From positions 1-6,381 of the forward strand of contig CAMCEP010000167.1 in NCBI GenBank assembly GCA_945873675.1: a stretch of 6,381 bases of DNA, written 5' to 3'. The translations under genes were made by a program, and so were the position numbers. Shown piece by piece: positions 1 through 6,381 of this stretch; the stretch's first letter is position 1, and the number at the start of each line of letters is the position of its first letter. The notes below the pieces were generated by a model. It ran no database searches. It was not told the DNA's origin and was given only the letters and a program-made list of their open reading frames with translations. Source of the stretch: Asaia bogorensis. GTDB lineage: Bacteria; Pseudomonadota; Alphaproteobacteria; Acetobacterales; Acetobacteraceae.

Positions 1-25
1 AGCGAAAAGACTGCTCTTCATTGCT

Positions 26-1720
26 TTATGCTGTCTTCGCTTCTTGCAAACCCAATTCGCGAGTTGTTTCCTCCCGCATAATGAATTTCTGCATCTTGCC
101 CGTGACAGTCATGGGGAAGCTTTCCACAAATTTTATGTGCCGTGGCACCTTGTAATGTGCGATCTGGCCAGCGCAGAAAGCGCGTACATCATCCGCAGTC
201 ATGTGTTCATGGGCGCGCAGCTTGATCCAAGCACAGAGTTCCTCACCAAAACGCTGATCAGGTACGCCGAATACCTGCACATCCTCAATCTTAGGATGAC
301 GATAGAGGAATTCCTCAACCTCCCGCGGATAGATATTCTCGCCACCACGGATCACCATATCCTTGATGCGGCCGACGATATTGCAGAAGCCTTCCTCATC
401 AATCGTGGCCAGATCGCCGGTATGCATCCAGCGTGCAGCATCAATCGCTTGTGCTGTGCGTTCGGCATCTTCCCAATAGCCGAGCATGACGGCATAGCCA
501 CGTGTGCAAAGCTCACCAGGCACGCCGCGCGGTACAATCCGGCCTTCGCTATCAATAATCTTCACTTCCAGATGCGGCTGCACGCGCCCAACCGTGGAAA
601 CGCGGCGATCGAGCGGATCATCCACGCTGGTCTGGAAACTGACCGGGCTTGTTTCCGTCATGCCATAAGCAATGGTGATTTCGCGCAAATTCATCGTATC
701 CACCGCGCGGCGCATCACCTCAATCGGGCAGGGCGCCCCGGCCATAATACCCGTGCGGAGCGACGAAAGATCGAATCTCGCGAATTGAGGGTGTTCCATT
801 TGTGCGATGAACATGGTGGGCACGCCATGCAGACCGGTGCAGCGTTCTTCCGCCACGGTTTGCAGCGTTGCCAATGGATCAAATCCTTCACCCGGATAGA
901 CCATGGCTGTGCCATGCGTCGTGCAGGCCAGATTACCCAGCACCATACCGAAGCAATGATACAGCGGGACCGGAATGCAAAGCTTATCCTGCGGCGTCAG
1001 CTTCATCGCTTCCCCAATGAAGAAGCCATTATTCAGGATATTGTGATGCGTCAGCGTCGCCCCTTTCGGCGCACCCGTGGTCCCGGAGGTGAATTGGATA
1101 TTGATCGGATCATCAAATTGCAGCTTGCTAGCTAATTCACGCAAGCGTTCGTGATGCGCTGCTGCGCCCATGCCCAAAATACTGTTAAAGGGAATCATAC
1201 CCGGTGAAGGGTTTGCGCTGATCTCAATCACCATCTCAAGTTTAGGCAATTTCTCTGCCGTGAGGCGGCCTGGCAAGGCGCGCGCCAATTCCGGTGCCAG
1301 CGTATTCACCATGCCGACGTAATCGGATGTCTTGAAACGCGTTGCGATAATCAGCGCGCGGCAGCCCACCTTGTTCAGCGCATATTCCAATTCGGAAAGC
1401 CGATAGGCCGGGTTGATATTCACCAGTACCAGCCCGGCCTTGGCAGTGGCGAATTGGGTGATCACCCACTCTGCATTATTTGGCGACCAGATACCGACGC
1501 GGTCGCCCGGCTGTAGCCCCAGCGCCAAAAGCCCGGCAGCGAAGGCATCAACCTTCGCCCCCAATTCCGCATAGCTCCAGCGAATGCCCTGTTGGCGCAC
1601 AATCAGCCCCGGCCGATCACCCCATTGGGCGACGGTGCGGTCGAAATTCAGGCCGATAGTCTCACCGAGCAAGGGCTGATTGCTTTGGCCGGTCACATAG
1701 CTAAGGGCTGGGCTGGTCAT
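26..1720 (-). CDS. AMP-forming acyl-CoA synthetase (fatty-acyl/branched-acyl-CoA ligase)
   Basis: Adenylate-forming enzyme that activates a carboxylic acid with ATP and then transfers the acyl group to CoA; probably cytoplasmic, as no signal peptide or membrane helix is seen. Numbered from the start chosen here (564 aa), it shows the phosphate-binding loop TSGTTGAPKG (211-220), the adenylate motif YGMTET (352-357), the ribose-binding Asp436 in HTGD, the hinge region GRIKD (Arg451) followed by MVIRGGENIYP, and the C-terminal catalytic lysine Lys542 in VTGKMQK. It is therefore complete and looks active. An upstream in-frame ATG at 1747 would add 9 residues, but the ATG at 1720 has a well-placed GGGAG ribosome site, so I prefer it. 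It resembles the medium-chain/ACSF2-like acyl-CoA synthetase group. Substrate is not readable from sequence; divergence from a liu operon suggests a short, branched or isoprenoid-derived acid (inference). The gene ends only 25 bases from the window edge. Confidence 0.93.
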   Translation of the reverse strand: MTSPALSYVTGQSNQPLLGETIGLNFDRTVAQWGDRPGLIVRQQGIRWSYAELGAKVDAFAAGLLALGLQPGDRVGIWSPNNAEWVITQFATAKAGLVLVNINPAYRLSELEYALNKVGCRALIIATRFKTSDYVGMVNTLAPELARALPGRLTAEKLPKLEMVIEISANPSPGMIPFNSILGMGAAAHHERLRELASKLQFDDPINIQFTSGTTGAPKGATLTHHNILNNGFFIGEAMKLTPQDKLCIPVPLYHCFGMVLGNLACTTHGTAMVYPGEGFDPLATLQTVAEERCTGLHGVPTMFIAQMEHPQFARFDLSSLRTGIMAGAPCPIEVMRRAVDTMNLREITIAYGMTETSPVSFQTSVDDPLDRRVSTVGRVQPHLEVKIIDSEGRIVPRGVPGELCTRGYAVMLGYWEDAERTAQAIDAARWMHTGDLATIDEEGFCNIVGRIKDMVIRGGENIYPREVEEFLYRHPKIEDVQVFGVPDQRFGEELCAWIKLRAHEHMTADDVRAFCAGQIAHYKVPRHIKFVESFPMTVTGKMQKFIMREETTRELGLQEAKTA

Positions 1721-1745
1721 TCCTATTCTCCCTGGGCATTGACCC

Positions 1746-1775
1746 ATTCTTGGCGGGATAGGGAAAAGTTTGCAA
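1746..1775 (-). promoter_or_regulatory. Candidate promoter for the acyl-CoA synthetase gene
   Basis: On the minus strand a TTGCAA box (1775-1770) and an AAGAAT box (1751-1746) are separated by 18 bases. Each matches the sigma-70 consensus at 4 of 6 positions. Transcription would begin near 1739, about 19 bases before the ATG at 1720 and downstream of the alternative ATG at 1747, which fits the shorter start. This is pattern matching by eye; boxes of this quality also occur by chance. Confidence 0.25.
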
Positions 1776-1782
1776 TATTTGC
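1772..1782. promoter_or_regulatory. Small inverted repeat GCAA-TAT-TTGC between divergent genes
   Basis: Perfect 4-base arms (GCAA / TTGC) around a 3-base AT centre lie in the shared intergenic region. They overlap the candidate -35 box of the minus-strand gene and sit immediately upstream of the candidate -35 box of liuA. The position would suit an operator acting on both directions, but the arms are short and it does not match a regulator motif I can name. A second arm pair, ATTCT (1807-1811) and AGAAT (1819-1823), lies close to the predicted liuA transcription start. Confidence 0.2.
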
Positions 1783-1811
1783 TTGGCCTTGATGGCGCCT
1801 GCGCCTATTCT
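1783..1811 (+). promoter_or_regulatory. Candidate promoter for the liuABD operon
   Basis: TTGGCC (1783-1788) and TATTCT (1806-1811) are spaced by exactly 17 bases, each matching the sigma-70 consensus at 4 of 6 positions. The predicted start is near 1818, giving a leader of about 30 bases before the liuA ATG at 1848. The location is right for an operon promoter because the genes downstream have no room for another one. The boxes are imperfect, so the call is tentative. Confidence 0.33.
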
Positions 1812-1847
1812 GGGTGCAAGAATGACGATCAACGCGACGGGTTGAGC

Positions 1848-3026
1848 ATGGCCAATATTCCAAACCGCCTTCCGGGGCTTGATTTCGATCTCGGCGAGAC
1901 CGCCGATATGCTGCGCGATCAGGTGGCTGCCTTCTCCGCGGCTGAAATCGCGCCACGCGCTGCGGATATAGACAAGACCAATGATTTCCCCGCCGATCTC
2001 TGGCGTAAATTCGGCGATCTTGGCGTGCTTGGCATCACGGTTGCGGAAGAATATGGCGGCGCCGGCATGGGCTATTTGGAACATGTGGTGGCAATGGAGG
2101 AAATCTCCCGCGCCTCTGCCTCGGTCGGGCTTTCCTATGGTGCGCATTCCAATCTTTGCGTCAATCAAATCTCCCGCAACGGGAACGAGGATCAGAAGCG
2201 GCGGTATTTGTCCAAGCTGATTTCCGGTGAGCATGTGGGCGCGCTGGCGATGAGCGAGCCAGGTGCAGGTTCCGATGTGGTTTCCATGCGCTTGCGCGCT
2301 GAAAAGCGCGGTGATCGCTATGTGTTGAACGGCACGAAAATGTGGATCACCAATGGCCCGGATGCCGATGTGCTGGTGATCTACGCAAAGACAGACCCTT
2401 CAGCCGGCCCCAAAGGCATTACCGCCTTTCTGGTGGAAAAAAACTTCCCGGGTTTTTCCTGTGCGCAAAAGCTGGATAAGCTTGGCATGCGCGGTTCAAA
2501 CACTGGCGAATTGGTGTTTCAGGATTGCGAAGTGCCGGCCGAAAATGTGCTCGGTGAAATCAATGGCGGCGTGCGCGTGTTGATGAGCGGTCTTGATTAT
2601 GAACGCGCCGTGTTGGCGGCTGGGCCGCTTGGCATTATGCAAGCCTGTATGGATATCGTGCTGCCCTATGTGCATGAACGCAAGCAATTCGGCCAGGCGA
2701 TTGGCGAATTCCAGATCATGCAAGCCAAGATCGCCGATATGTACACCACCATGAACGCGGCGAAATCCTATATCTACACGGTTGCCAAGGCCTGTGATCG
2801 CGGCCAGACCACGCGCAAGGATGCCGCCGGTGCGATTTTATACGCGGCCGAGAAAGCCACATGGATGACGCTGGAAGCCATTCAATGCCTCGGTGGCAAT
2901 GGCTATATCAATGATTACGCGACGGGCCGGCTGCTGCGTGATGCCAAGCTTTATGAGATCGGCGCCGGCACATCGGAAATCCGACGCATGCTGATCGGGC
3001 GGGAATTGTTCCGCGAAACCGCATGA
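1848..3026 (+). CDS. liuA: Isovaleryl-CoA dehydrogenase
   Basis: FAD enzyme of the acyl-CoA dehydrogenase family that oxidises isovaleryl-CoA to 3-methylcrotonyl-CoA in leucine breakdown, passing electrons to electron-transfer flavoprotein. The 392-aa length is normal for the family. Visible features are the N-terminal helical domain, the flavin/substrate signature ALAMSEPGAGSD (132-143), WITNG shortly after, and the second signature with QFGQAIGEFQ. The key specificity evidence is the catalytic base: Glu252 in SGLDYERAVLA occupies the isovaleryl-CoA dehydrogenase position. The site used by medium-chain enzymes (IYEGT) instead reads EIGAGTSEIRR, with Ala373 in place of glutamate. The frame is open upstream to an ATG at 1770, but the protein family begins near ANIPNRLPGLDF, so the ATG at 1848 is chosen; its ribosome site is weak. 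It is the first gene of a plus-strand operon and overlaps liuB by 4 bases. Confidence 0.96.
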   Translation: MANIPNRLPGLDFDLGETADMLRDQVAAFSAAEIAPRAADIDKTNDFPADLWRKFGDLGVLGITVAEEYGGAGMGYLEHVVAMEEISRASASVGLSYGAHSNLCVNQISRNGNEDQKRRYLSKLISGEHVGALAMSEPGAGSDVVSMRLRAEKRGDRYVLNGTKMWITNGPDADVLVIYAKTDPSAGPKGITAFLVEKNFPGFSCAQKLDKLGMRGSNTGELVFQDCEVPAENVLGEINGGVRVLMSGLDYERAVLAAGPLGIMQACMDIVLPYVHERKQFGQAIGEFQIMQAKIADMYTTMNAAKSYIYTVAKACDRGQTTRKDAAGAILYAAEKATWMTLEAIQCLGGNGYINDYATGRLLRDAKLYEIGAGTSEIRRMLIGRELFRETA

Positions 3027-4630
3027 CCATTCTGCGTACTGAGCTTGATACGGGCAGTGAGAGCTTCGCCGCCAATGCCGATGCCATGGCGGCGCTGGTC
3101 GCGGATTTGGAAAAGACCATCGCGACAGCCGAACAAGGTGGCGGCAAGGGTGCGCGGGACAAGCATTTGGCGCGCAACAAGCTACTGCCGCGGGAACGTG
3201 TGCGCGCTTTGATTGATCCGGGATCGCCATTTCTGGAACTGTCGCAGCTTGCCGCCCATGGGCTTTATGGCGGGGAGGTTCCCTGTGCTGGCATCATTTC
3301 GGGCATCGGGCGCGTGTCGGGACGCGAATGTGTGATCATCGCGAATGATGCCACGGTGAAGGGTGGCACCTATTTCCCGATGACGGTGAAAAAGCACGTT
3401 CGCGCGCAGGAAATCGCCCGCGCCAATCGCCTGCCCTGCATTTATCTGGTGGATTCCGGCGGTGCCTTCCTGCCGCAGCAGGATGAGATTTTCCCGGACC
3501 GTGAGCATTTCGGCCGCATCTTCTTCAACCAGGCGAATATGTCGGCAGAAGGCATTCCGCAAATCGCCGTGGTGATGGGCAGCTGCACCGCGGGCGGCGC
3601 TTATGTGCCCGCCATGTCGGATGAAAGCATCATCGTGCGCCAACAAGGCACCATCTTTCTGGGTGGCCCGCCCTTGGTGCGTGCTGCGACAGGTGAAGTT
3701 GTGACAGCGGAAGAATTGGGTGGTGCTGATGTGCATGCACGCCAATCCGGCGTGGTGGATCATTACGCGCAGGATGATCGCCATGCGTTGGCGATTTGTC
3801 GGCGTATTGTAGCAGGGCTTGGGCCGCGTAACTCGCCGCAATTGGCGCTGCGCGCGCCGCGCGCGCCGCTTTATGATGAGCGCGAATTGCTTGGCGTCGT
3901 GCCCGCTGATATCCGCGCCCCCTATGATGTGCGGGAAGTGATTGCGCGCCTGGTGGATGGCAGCGAGTTCGACGAATTCAAGCGGCTTTATGGGACTACC
4001 CTGATTTGCGGTTTCGCGCATCTCCATGGTTATCCCATCGGCATTCTTGCCAATAACGGCATCCTGTTTTCGGAATCCGCGCTGAAGGGCGCGCATTTCA
4101 TTGAACTCTGCTGCCAACGCGGCATTCCGCTGCTGTTTTTGCAGAATATCTCAGGCTTCATGGTGGGGCGGAAATATGAAGCCGGCGGTATTGCGCGGGA
4201 TGGCGCGAAATTAGTGACGGCAGTTGCAACGGCGCGCGTGCCGAAATTCACGGTGGTGATCGGCGGCAGCTATGGTGCCGGCAATTACGGCATGTGCGGG
4301 CGCGCCTATGATCCGCGCTTTATGTTTATGTGGCCCAATGCGCGCATTTCCGTAATGGGTGGCGAACAGGCGGCGAGTGTGCTGGCGCAACTTCGCCGCG
4401 ACAATATGGAAGCGCAAGGCAAGGAATGGCCAGCAGAAGAAGAGGAAGCCTTCAAAGCCCCTATTCGCGCAAAGTATGAGACCGAAGGCCATCCCTATCA
4501 CGCTAGCGCGCGGCTTTGGGATGATGGCATTATCAACCCCGCCGATACGCGCCGTATTCTGGGCCTTTCACTCGCGGTTACCTGCAATGCACCCATTGAA
4601 CAGACACGCTTCGGCGTGTTCCGGATGTAG
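3023..4630 (+). CDS. liuB: Methylcrotonyl-CoA carboxylase, carboxyltransferase (beta) subunit
   Basis: Transfers the carboxyl group from carboxybiotin to 3-methylcrotonyl-CoA, forming 3-methylglutaconyl-CoA; it works in a complex with the biotin-carrying alpha subunit encoded next. The 535-aa length is usual for bacterial members. The N-terminal carboxyltransferase half includes YLVDSGGAFLP (DSGGA at 144-148) and GSCTAGGAYVPAMSDE (from 186), whose glycines form the first oxyanion hole. The C-terminal half includes NISGFMVG (375-382), KYEAGGIARDGAK, and GGSYGAGNYGM (414-424), the second oxyanion hole. NISGFMVG and the KYEAGGIA stretch favour methylcrotonyl-CoA over propionyl- or acetyl-CoA carboxylase. 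The start codon overlaps the liuA stop (ATGA) and has little ribosome site of its own, so translation is probably coupled to liuA. No frameshift or missing key residue is seen. Confidence 0.96.
   Translation: MTILRTELDTGSESFAANADAMAALVADLEKTIATAEQGGGKGARDKHLARNKLLPRERVRALIDPGSPFLELSQLAAHGLYGGEVPCAGIISGIGRVSGRECVIIANDATVKGGTYFPMTVKKHVRAQEIARANRLPCIYLVDSGGAFLPQQDEIFPDREHFGRIFFNQANMSAEGIPQIAVVMGSCTAGGAYVPAMSDESIIVRQQGTIFLGGPPLVRAATGEVVTAEELGGADVHARQSGVVDHYAQDDRHALAICRRIVAGLGPRNSPQLALRAPRAPLYDERELLGVVPADIRAPYDVREVIARLVDGSEFDEFKRLYGTTLICGFAHLHGYPIGILANNGILFSESALKGAHFIELCCQRGIPLLFLQNISGFMVGRKYEAGGIARDGAKLVTAVATARVPKFTVVIGGSYGAGNYGMCGRAYDPRFMFMWPNARISVMGGEQAASVLAQLRRDNMEAQGKEWPAEEEEAFKAPIRAKYETEGHPYHASARLWDDGIINPADTRRILGLSLAVTCNAPIEQTRFGVFRM
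3851..3868 (+). repeat. Exact 9-bp tandem duplication inside liuB (Arg-Ala-Pro twice)
   Basis: CGCGCGCCG occurs twice back to back and in frame, giving RAPRAP at residues 277-282 of the carboxyltransferase. It lies in the stretch linking the N- and C-terminal halves, where length changes are tolerated. The very GC-rich, self-complementary unit could vary by slippage, though only two copies are present. Confidence 0.6.
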
Positions 4631-4639
4631 GGGGCGGCC

Positions 4640-6271
4640 ATGTTCCAAAGCCTACTGATCGCCAATCGCGGCGAAATCGCCTGCCGCATCATCCGCACCG
4701 CGCGCCGCATGGGTCTGCGCAGCATTGCGGTATTCTCCGACGCCGATGAAACCGCGCAGCATGTGCAAATGGCGGATGAGGCGATTCACATCGGTGCCCC
4801 ATCCGCGCGCGAGAGTTATCTGAACATCCCTGCCATCATCGCCGCTGCGAAGCGCGCGGGGGCGGAAGCGATTCATCCCGGCTATGGTTTTCTGTCAGAA
4901 AATCCTGCTTTCGCGGAAGCTTGCGCAGCAGCGGGCATTATCTTCGTTGGCCCAAGTGCCGCCGCCATGCGCGCCATGGGTTCCAAGGGTTCAGCCAAGG
5001 CGCTGATGGAAAAGGCCGGCGTGCCGCTTTTGCCTGGCTATCACGGCACAGACCAAGATGCGTCATTTCTTGCCGATGAGGCGAGGCGCATCGGCTTCCC
5101 GCTCATTATCAAGGCCGTTGCCGGCGGTGGTGGGCGTGGCATGCGCGTGGTGCGCGCTGCTGGCGATTTCGCAGATGCGCTCCGCGCCGCGCGGCAGGAA
5201 GGCGCATCGGCCTTTGGTGATGATCGCGTATTGATCGAACGCTATCTGGAACGCCCGCGCCATATCGAAGTGCAGGTATTCGGCGATAGCCACGGCAATG
5301 CGGTACATTTGTTTGAACGTGATTGCTCCGCCCAGCGCCGCCATCAGAAAGTGATTGAAGAAGCGCCCGCGCCTGGCATCAACGCTGAAATGCGCGACGC
5401 CATGGGTGCCGCCGCAGTGGCCGCCGCCAAGGCCGTACACTACCAAGGCGCCGGCACGGTAGAATTCATCGCACAGGATGGCGGCTTTTATTTTCTTGAG
5501 ATGAATACGCGCCTTCAGGTGGAACATCCGGTGACAGAAGCCATCACCGGCTTTGATCTGGTGGAATGGCAATTGCGCGTCGCGGCCGGTGAAGCGCTCC
5601 CGGTACGCCAGCAAGATATCCGCGCCCAAGGCCATGCGATGGAGCTTCGCTTATACGCCGAAGACCCGGCACGTGATTTTGCGCCTTCCATTGGCGCGCT
5701 TCAGGTTTTCCGGCTTTCCGACCAGGGCTTGCGCATTGATAGCGGCTTTGTTGCCGGAGATCGCATCAGTATCCATTACGATGCCATGGTCGCCAAAATG
5801 ATCGCCTATGCACCAAGCCGGGCAGAGGCGATTGCGCGGCTGCGGGCGGGCCTGGCGCATTCGGATATCATCGGTGTCGCTCATAATCTGGACATGCTGG
5901 ACCGCATTCTGGCGCATCCGGATTTTGCTTCGGGCGGCATTGATACTGGCTTCATTGGGCGCAACGCCGAAATACTGCTGACGCCGAAGCTGCATCCTTC
6001 GGCGCAAACGCTGGCCCTTGCCGCGCTTGGCGTGATCGCCTTGGAAGAAGCAGCCGCGCGCGATCAAGCCACAGCCAGCGCTGACCCGCATTCGCCCTGG
6101 CATGCGACAGATCATTGGTGGATCAATACGCGCCCGTCACGCTCCTTTGATTTTCACCTTGAAGATGATGTGCACGCCATCAGCCTGATACCGGCGGGCG
6201 ATGCTTGGCGCATCTCAACAGGCGGGACGGAAATCACCGCGCGCGACTTCCTGGCCTTCGCTTGCCATTAG
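4640..6271 (+). CDS. liuD: Methylcrotonyl-CoA carboxylase, biotin carboxylase (alpha) subunit, C-terminus disrupted
   Basis: ATP-dependent carboxylation of biotin for methylcrotonyl-CoA carboxylase. The biotin-carboxylase part is intact: N-terminal LLIANRGEIACRI, HPGYGFLSEN, ATP-grasp glycine loop KAVAGGGGRGMR (Lys158 to Arg169), RDCSAQRRHQK with Lys237, Glu275 in GTVEF, and EMNTRLQVEHPVTE (Glu287, Arg291). These match the known catalytic and ATP/metal residues of E. coli AccC with an offset of one. From about 460 the BT linker domain begins, but the frame stops after 543 residues. Relatives are about 650-670 aa and end with a biotinyl domain carrying an EAMKM lysine, which is absent here. 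The last 10 or so residues (ARDFLAFACH) appear to be antisense translation across an inversion junction, so the native sequence probably ends near Thr533. The start lies 9 bases after the liuB stop, with an AGGGGG ribosome site. As drawn it could not carry biotin; whether the break is real is discussed in the findings. Confidence 0.93.
   Translation: MFQSLLIANRGEIACRIIRTARRMGLRSIAVFSDADETAQHVQMADEAIHIGAPSARESYLNIPAIIAAAKRAGAEAIHPGYGFLSENPAFAEACAAAGIIFVGPSAAAMRAMGSKGSAKALMEKAGVPLLPGYHGTDQDASFLADEARRIGFPLIIKAVAGGGGRGMRVVRAAGDFADALRAARQEGASAFGDDRVLIERYLERPRHIEVQVFGDSHGNAVHLFERDCSAQRRHQKVIEEAPAPGINAEMRDAMGAAAVAAAKAVHYQGAGTVEFIAQDGGFYFLEMNTRLQVEHPVTEAITGFDLVEWQLRVAAGEALPVRQQDIRAQGHAMELRLYAEDPARDFAPSIGALQVFRLSDQGLRIDSGFVAGDRISIHYDAMVAKMIAYAPSRAEAIARLRAGLAHSDIIGVAHNLDMLDRILAHPDFASGGIDTGFIGRNAEILLTPKLHPSAQTLALAALGVIALEEAAARDQATASADPHSPWHATDHWWINTRPSRSFDFHLEDDVHAISLIPAGDAWRISTGGTEITARDFLAFACH
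6229..6251. repeat. Inverted-repeat/palindrome at the liuD inversion junction
   Basis: A 23-base imperfect inverted repeat centred on 6240 has outer arms GGAA and TTCC, with 7 of 11 pairs matching. Nested within it is a perfect 8-base palindrome CGCGCGCG at 6238-6245. Plus-strand similarity to methylcrotonyl-CoA carboxylase alpha runs into this stretch from the left and minus-strand similarity runs into it from the right, so the junction lies here. Such self-complementary DNA is a plausible site for an inversion or a template switch. Confidence 0.6.
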
Positions 6272-6379
6272 CTGCGTCACCTGACCGGGCAAGGGCGCGA
6301 GCAGCCGATCATCGCCGCCTTCTTCCTCTCCCGCACGCGCGATGGGATCAGGCAGGCGGAAGCGCCAACTTTGCCCTGC
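6239..6379 (-). pseudogene. liuD: Inverted fragment of liuD: BT/biotinyl-domain segment on the opposite strand
   Basis: Read on the minus strand from 6379, the sequence encodes a segment containing WRFRLPDPIARAG, then LLAPLPGQVTQLM, then ASEGQEVARG. This is the expected order in methylcrotonyl-CoA carboxylase alpha: the end of the BT domain with its DPIA motif, an acidic/glycine linker, then the first strands of the biotinyl domain (APMPG-like, then the V..G..V..G pattern). The similarity stops around 6239-6233, just before the expected L-EAMKM-EH biotin site, and the frame reaches a stop at 6217-6215 inside the antisense of liuD. It has no start and no biotin lysine, so it is not a separate gene. 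It is the part missing from the liuD frame and is turned around relative to it. It runs off the right edge of the window. The match is from recognition of family patterns, not an alignment. Confidence 0.82.
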
Positions 6380-6381
6380 GT

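Noticed and set aside
1..21. Possible start of another minus-strand gene (ATG at 21, reading MKSSLFA)
   Set aside because: Only 7 codons lie in the window and no clear ribosome site precedes the ATG, so it cannot be supported.
44..1135. Long plus-strand open frame of 363 codons opposite the acyl-CoA synthetase
   Set aside because: It is fully antisense to a gene with every expected motif. Its translation is His/Arg/Ile-rich, low in recognisable domains, and typical of antisense shadows in GC-rich coding DNA.
3182..4117. Minus-strand open frame of 311 codons opposite liuB
   Set aside because: Same shadow pattern: composition rich in His, Arg and Ala, no recognisable domain, and complete overlap with a well-conserved carboxyltransferase gene.
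5063..5635. Minus-strand open frame of 190 codons opposite liuD
   Set aside because: Antisense to the conserved ATP-grasp region of liuD; no recognisable family pattern. Unlike the 6239-6379 minus-strand segment, it does not read as a known domain.
6240..6271. Treating liuD as naturally ending at 6271, with a separate biotin carrier protein encoded elsewhere
   Set aside because: The frame already contains part of the BT linker typical of fused alpha subunits, and the missing biotinyl segment is found right there on the other strand. Inversion explains this better than a split-subunit enzyme.
6272..6381. Simple frameshift or point nonsense mutation in liuD with the C-terminus continuing on the plus strand
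   Set aside because: I saw no biotinyl-domain pattern in the plus-strand sequence after 6271. Only the minus-strand frame gives the APLPG and V..G..V..G pattern.

Overview
The window carries a leucine/isovalerate catabolism (liu) locus from a Gram-negative bacterium. An alphaproteobacterium, perhaps of the Rhodospirillales/Acetobacteraceae type, is my best guess. That guess rests on codon style, a GC content that looks like the high 50s by eye, and protein similarity recalled from memory, so the taxonomy is inference only.

Layout: positions 26-1720 (minus strand) encode an AMP-forming acyl-CoA synthetase. A 127-bp divergent intergenic region (1721-1847) follows and probably holds promoters in both directions. 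Three tightly packed plus-strand genes come next. They are isovaleryl-CoA dehydrogenase (liuA, 1848-3026), the methylcrotonyl-CoA carboxylase carboxyltransferase subunit (liuB, 3023-4630, overlapping liuA by ATGA), and the methylcrotonyl-CoA carboxylase biotin-carboxylase subunit (liuD, from 4640). The dehydrogenase turns isovaleryl-CoA into 3-methylcrotonyl-CoA. The two carboxylase subunits then carboxylate it, using biotin and ATP, to 3-methylglutaconyl-CoA. The hydratase (liuC), HMG-CoA lyase (liuE) and a liu regulator are not in the window. The divergent synthetase may supply acyl-CoA substrate, for example from a free short or branched acid.

The anomaly is at the right end. The liuD frame has an intact biotin-carboxylase domain but stops at 6271 after 543 residues, with no biotin-attachment domain. 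The missing part of the protein is readable on the opposite strand: from 6379 down to about 6239 the minus strand encodes a typical pre-biotin and biotinyl-domain segment (WRFRLPDPIARAG ... LLAPLPGQV ... SEGQEVARG). It breaks off just before the expected EAMKM biotin site. The liuD 3' end is therefore inverted relative to its own gene, with a junction at about 6229-6251, in a CGCGCGCG palindrome nested in a longer imperfect inverted repeat. It is either a real small inversion that breaks (or could switch) the carboxylase, or a fold-back chimera from amplification or assembly. The window ends before the other junction, so the sequence here cannot decide.
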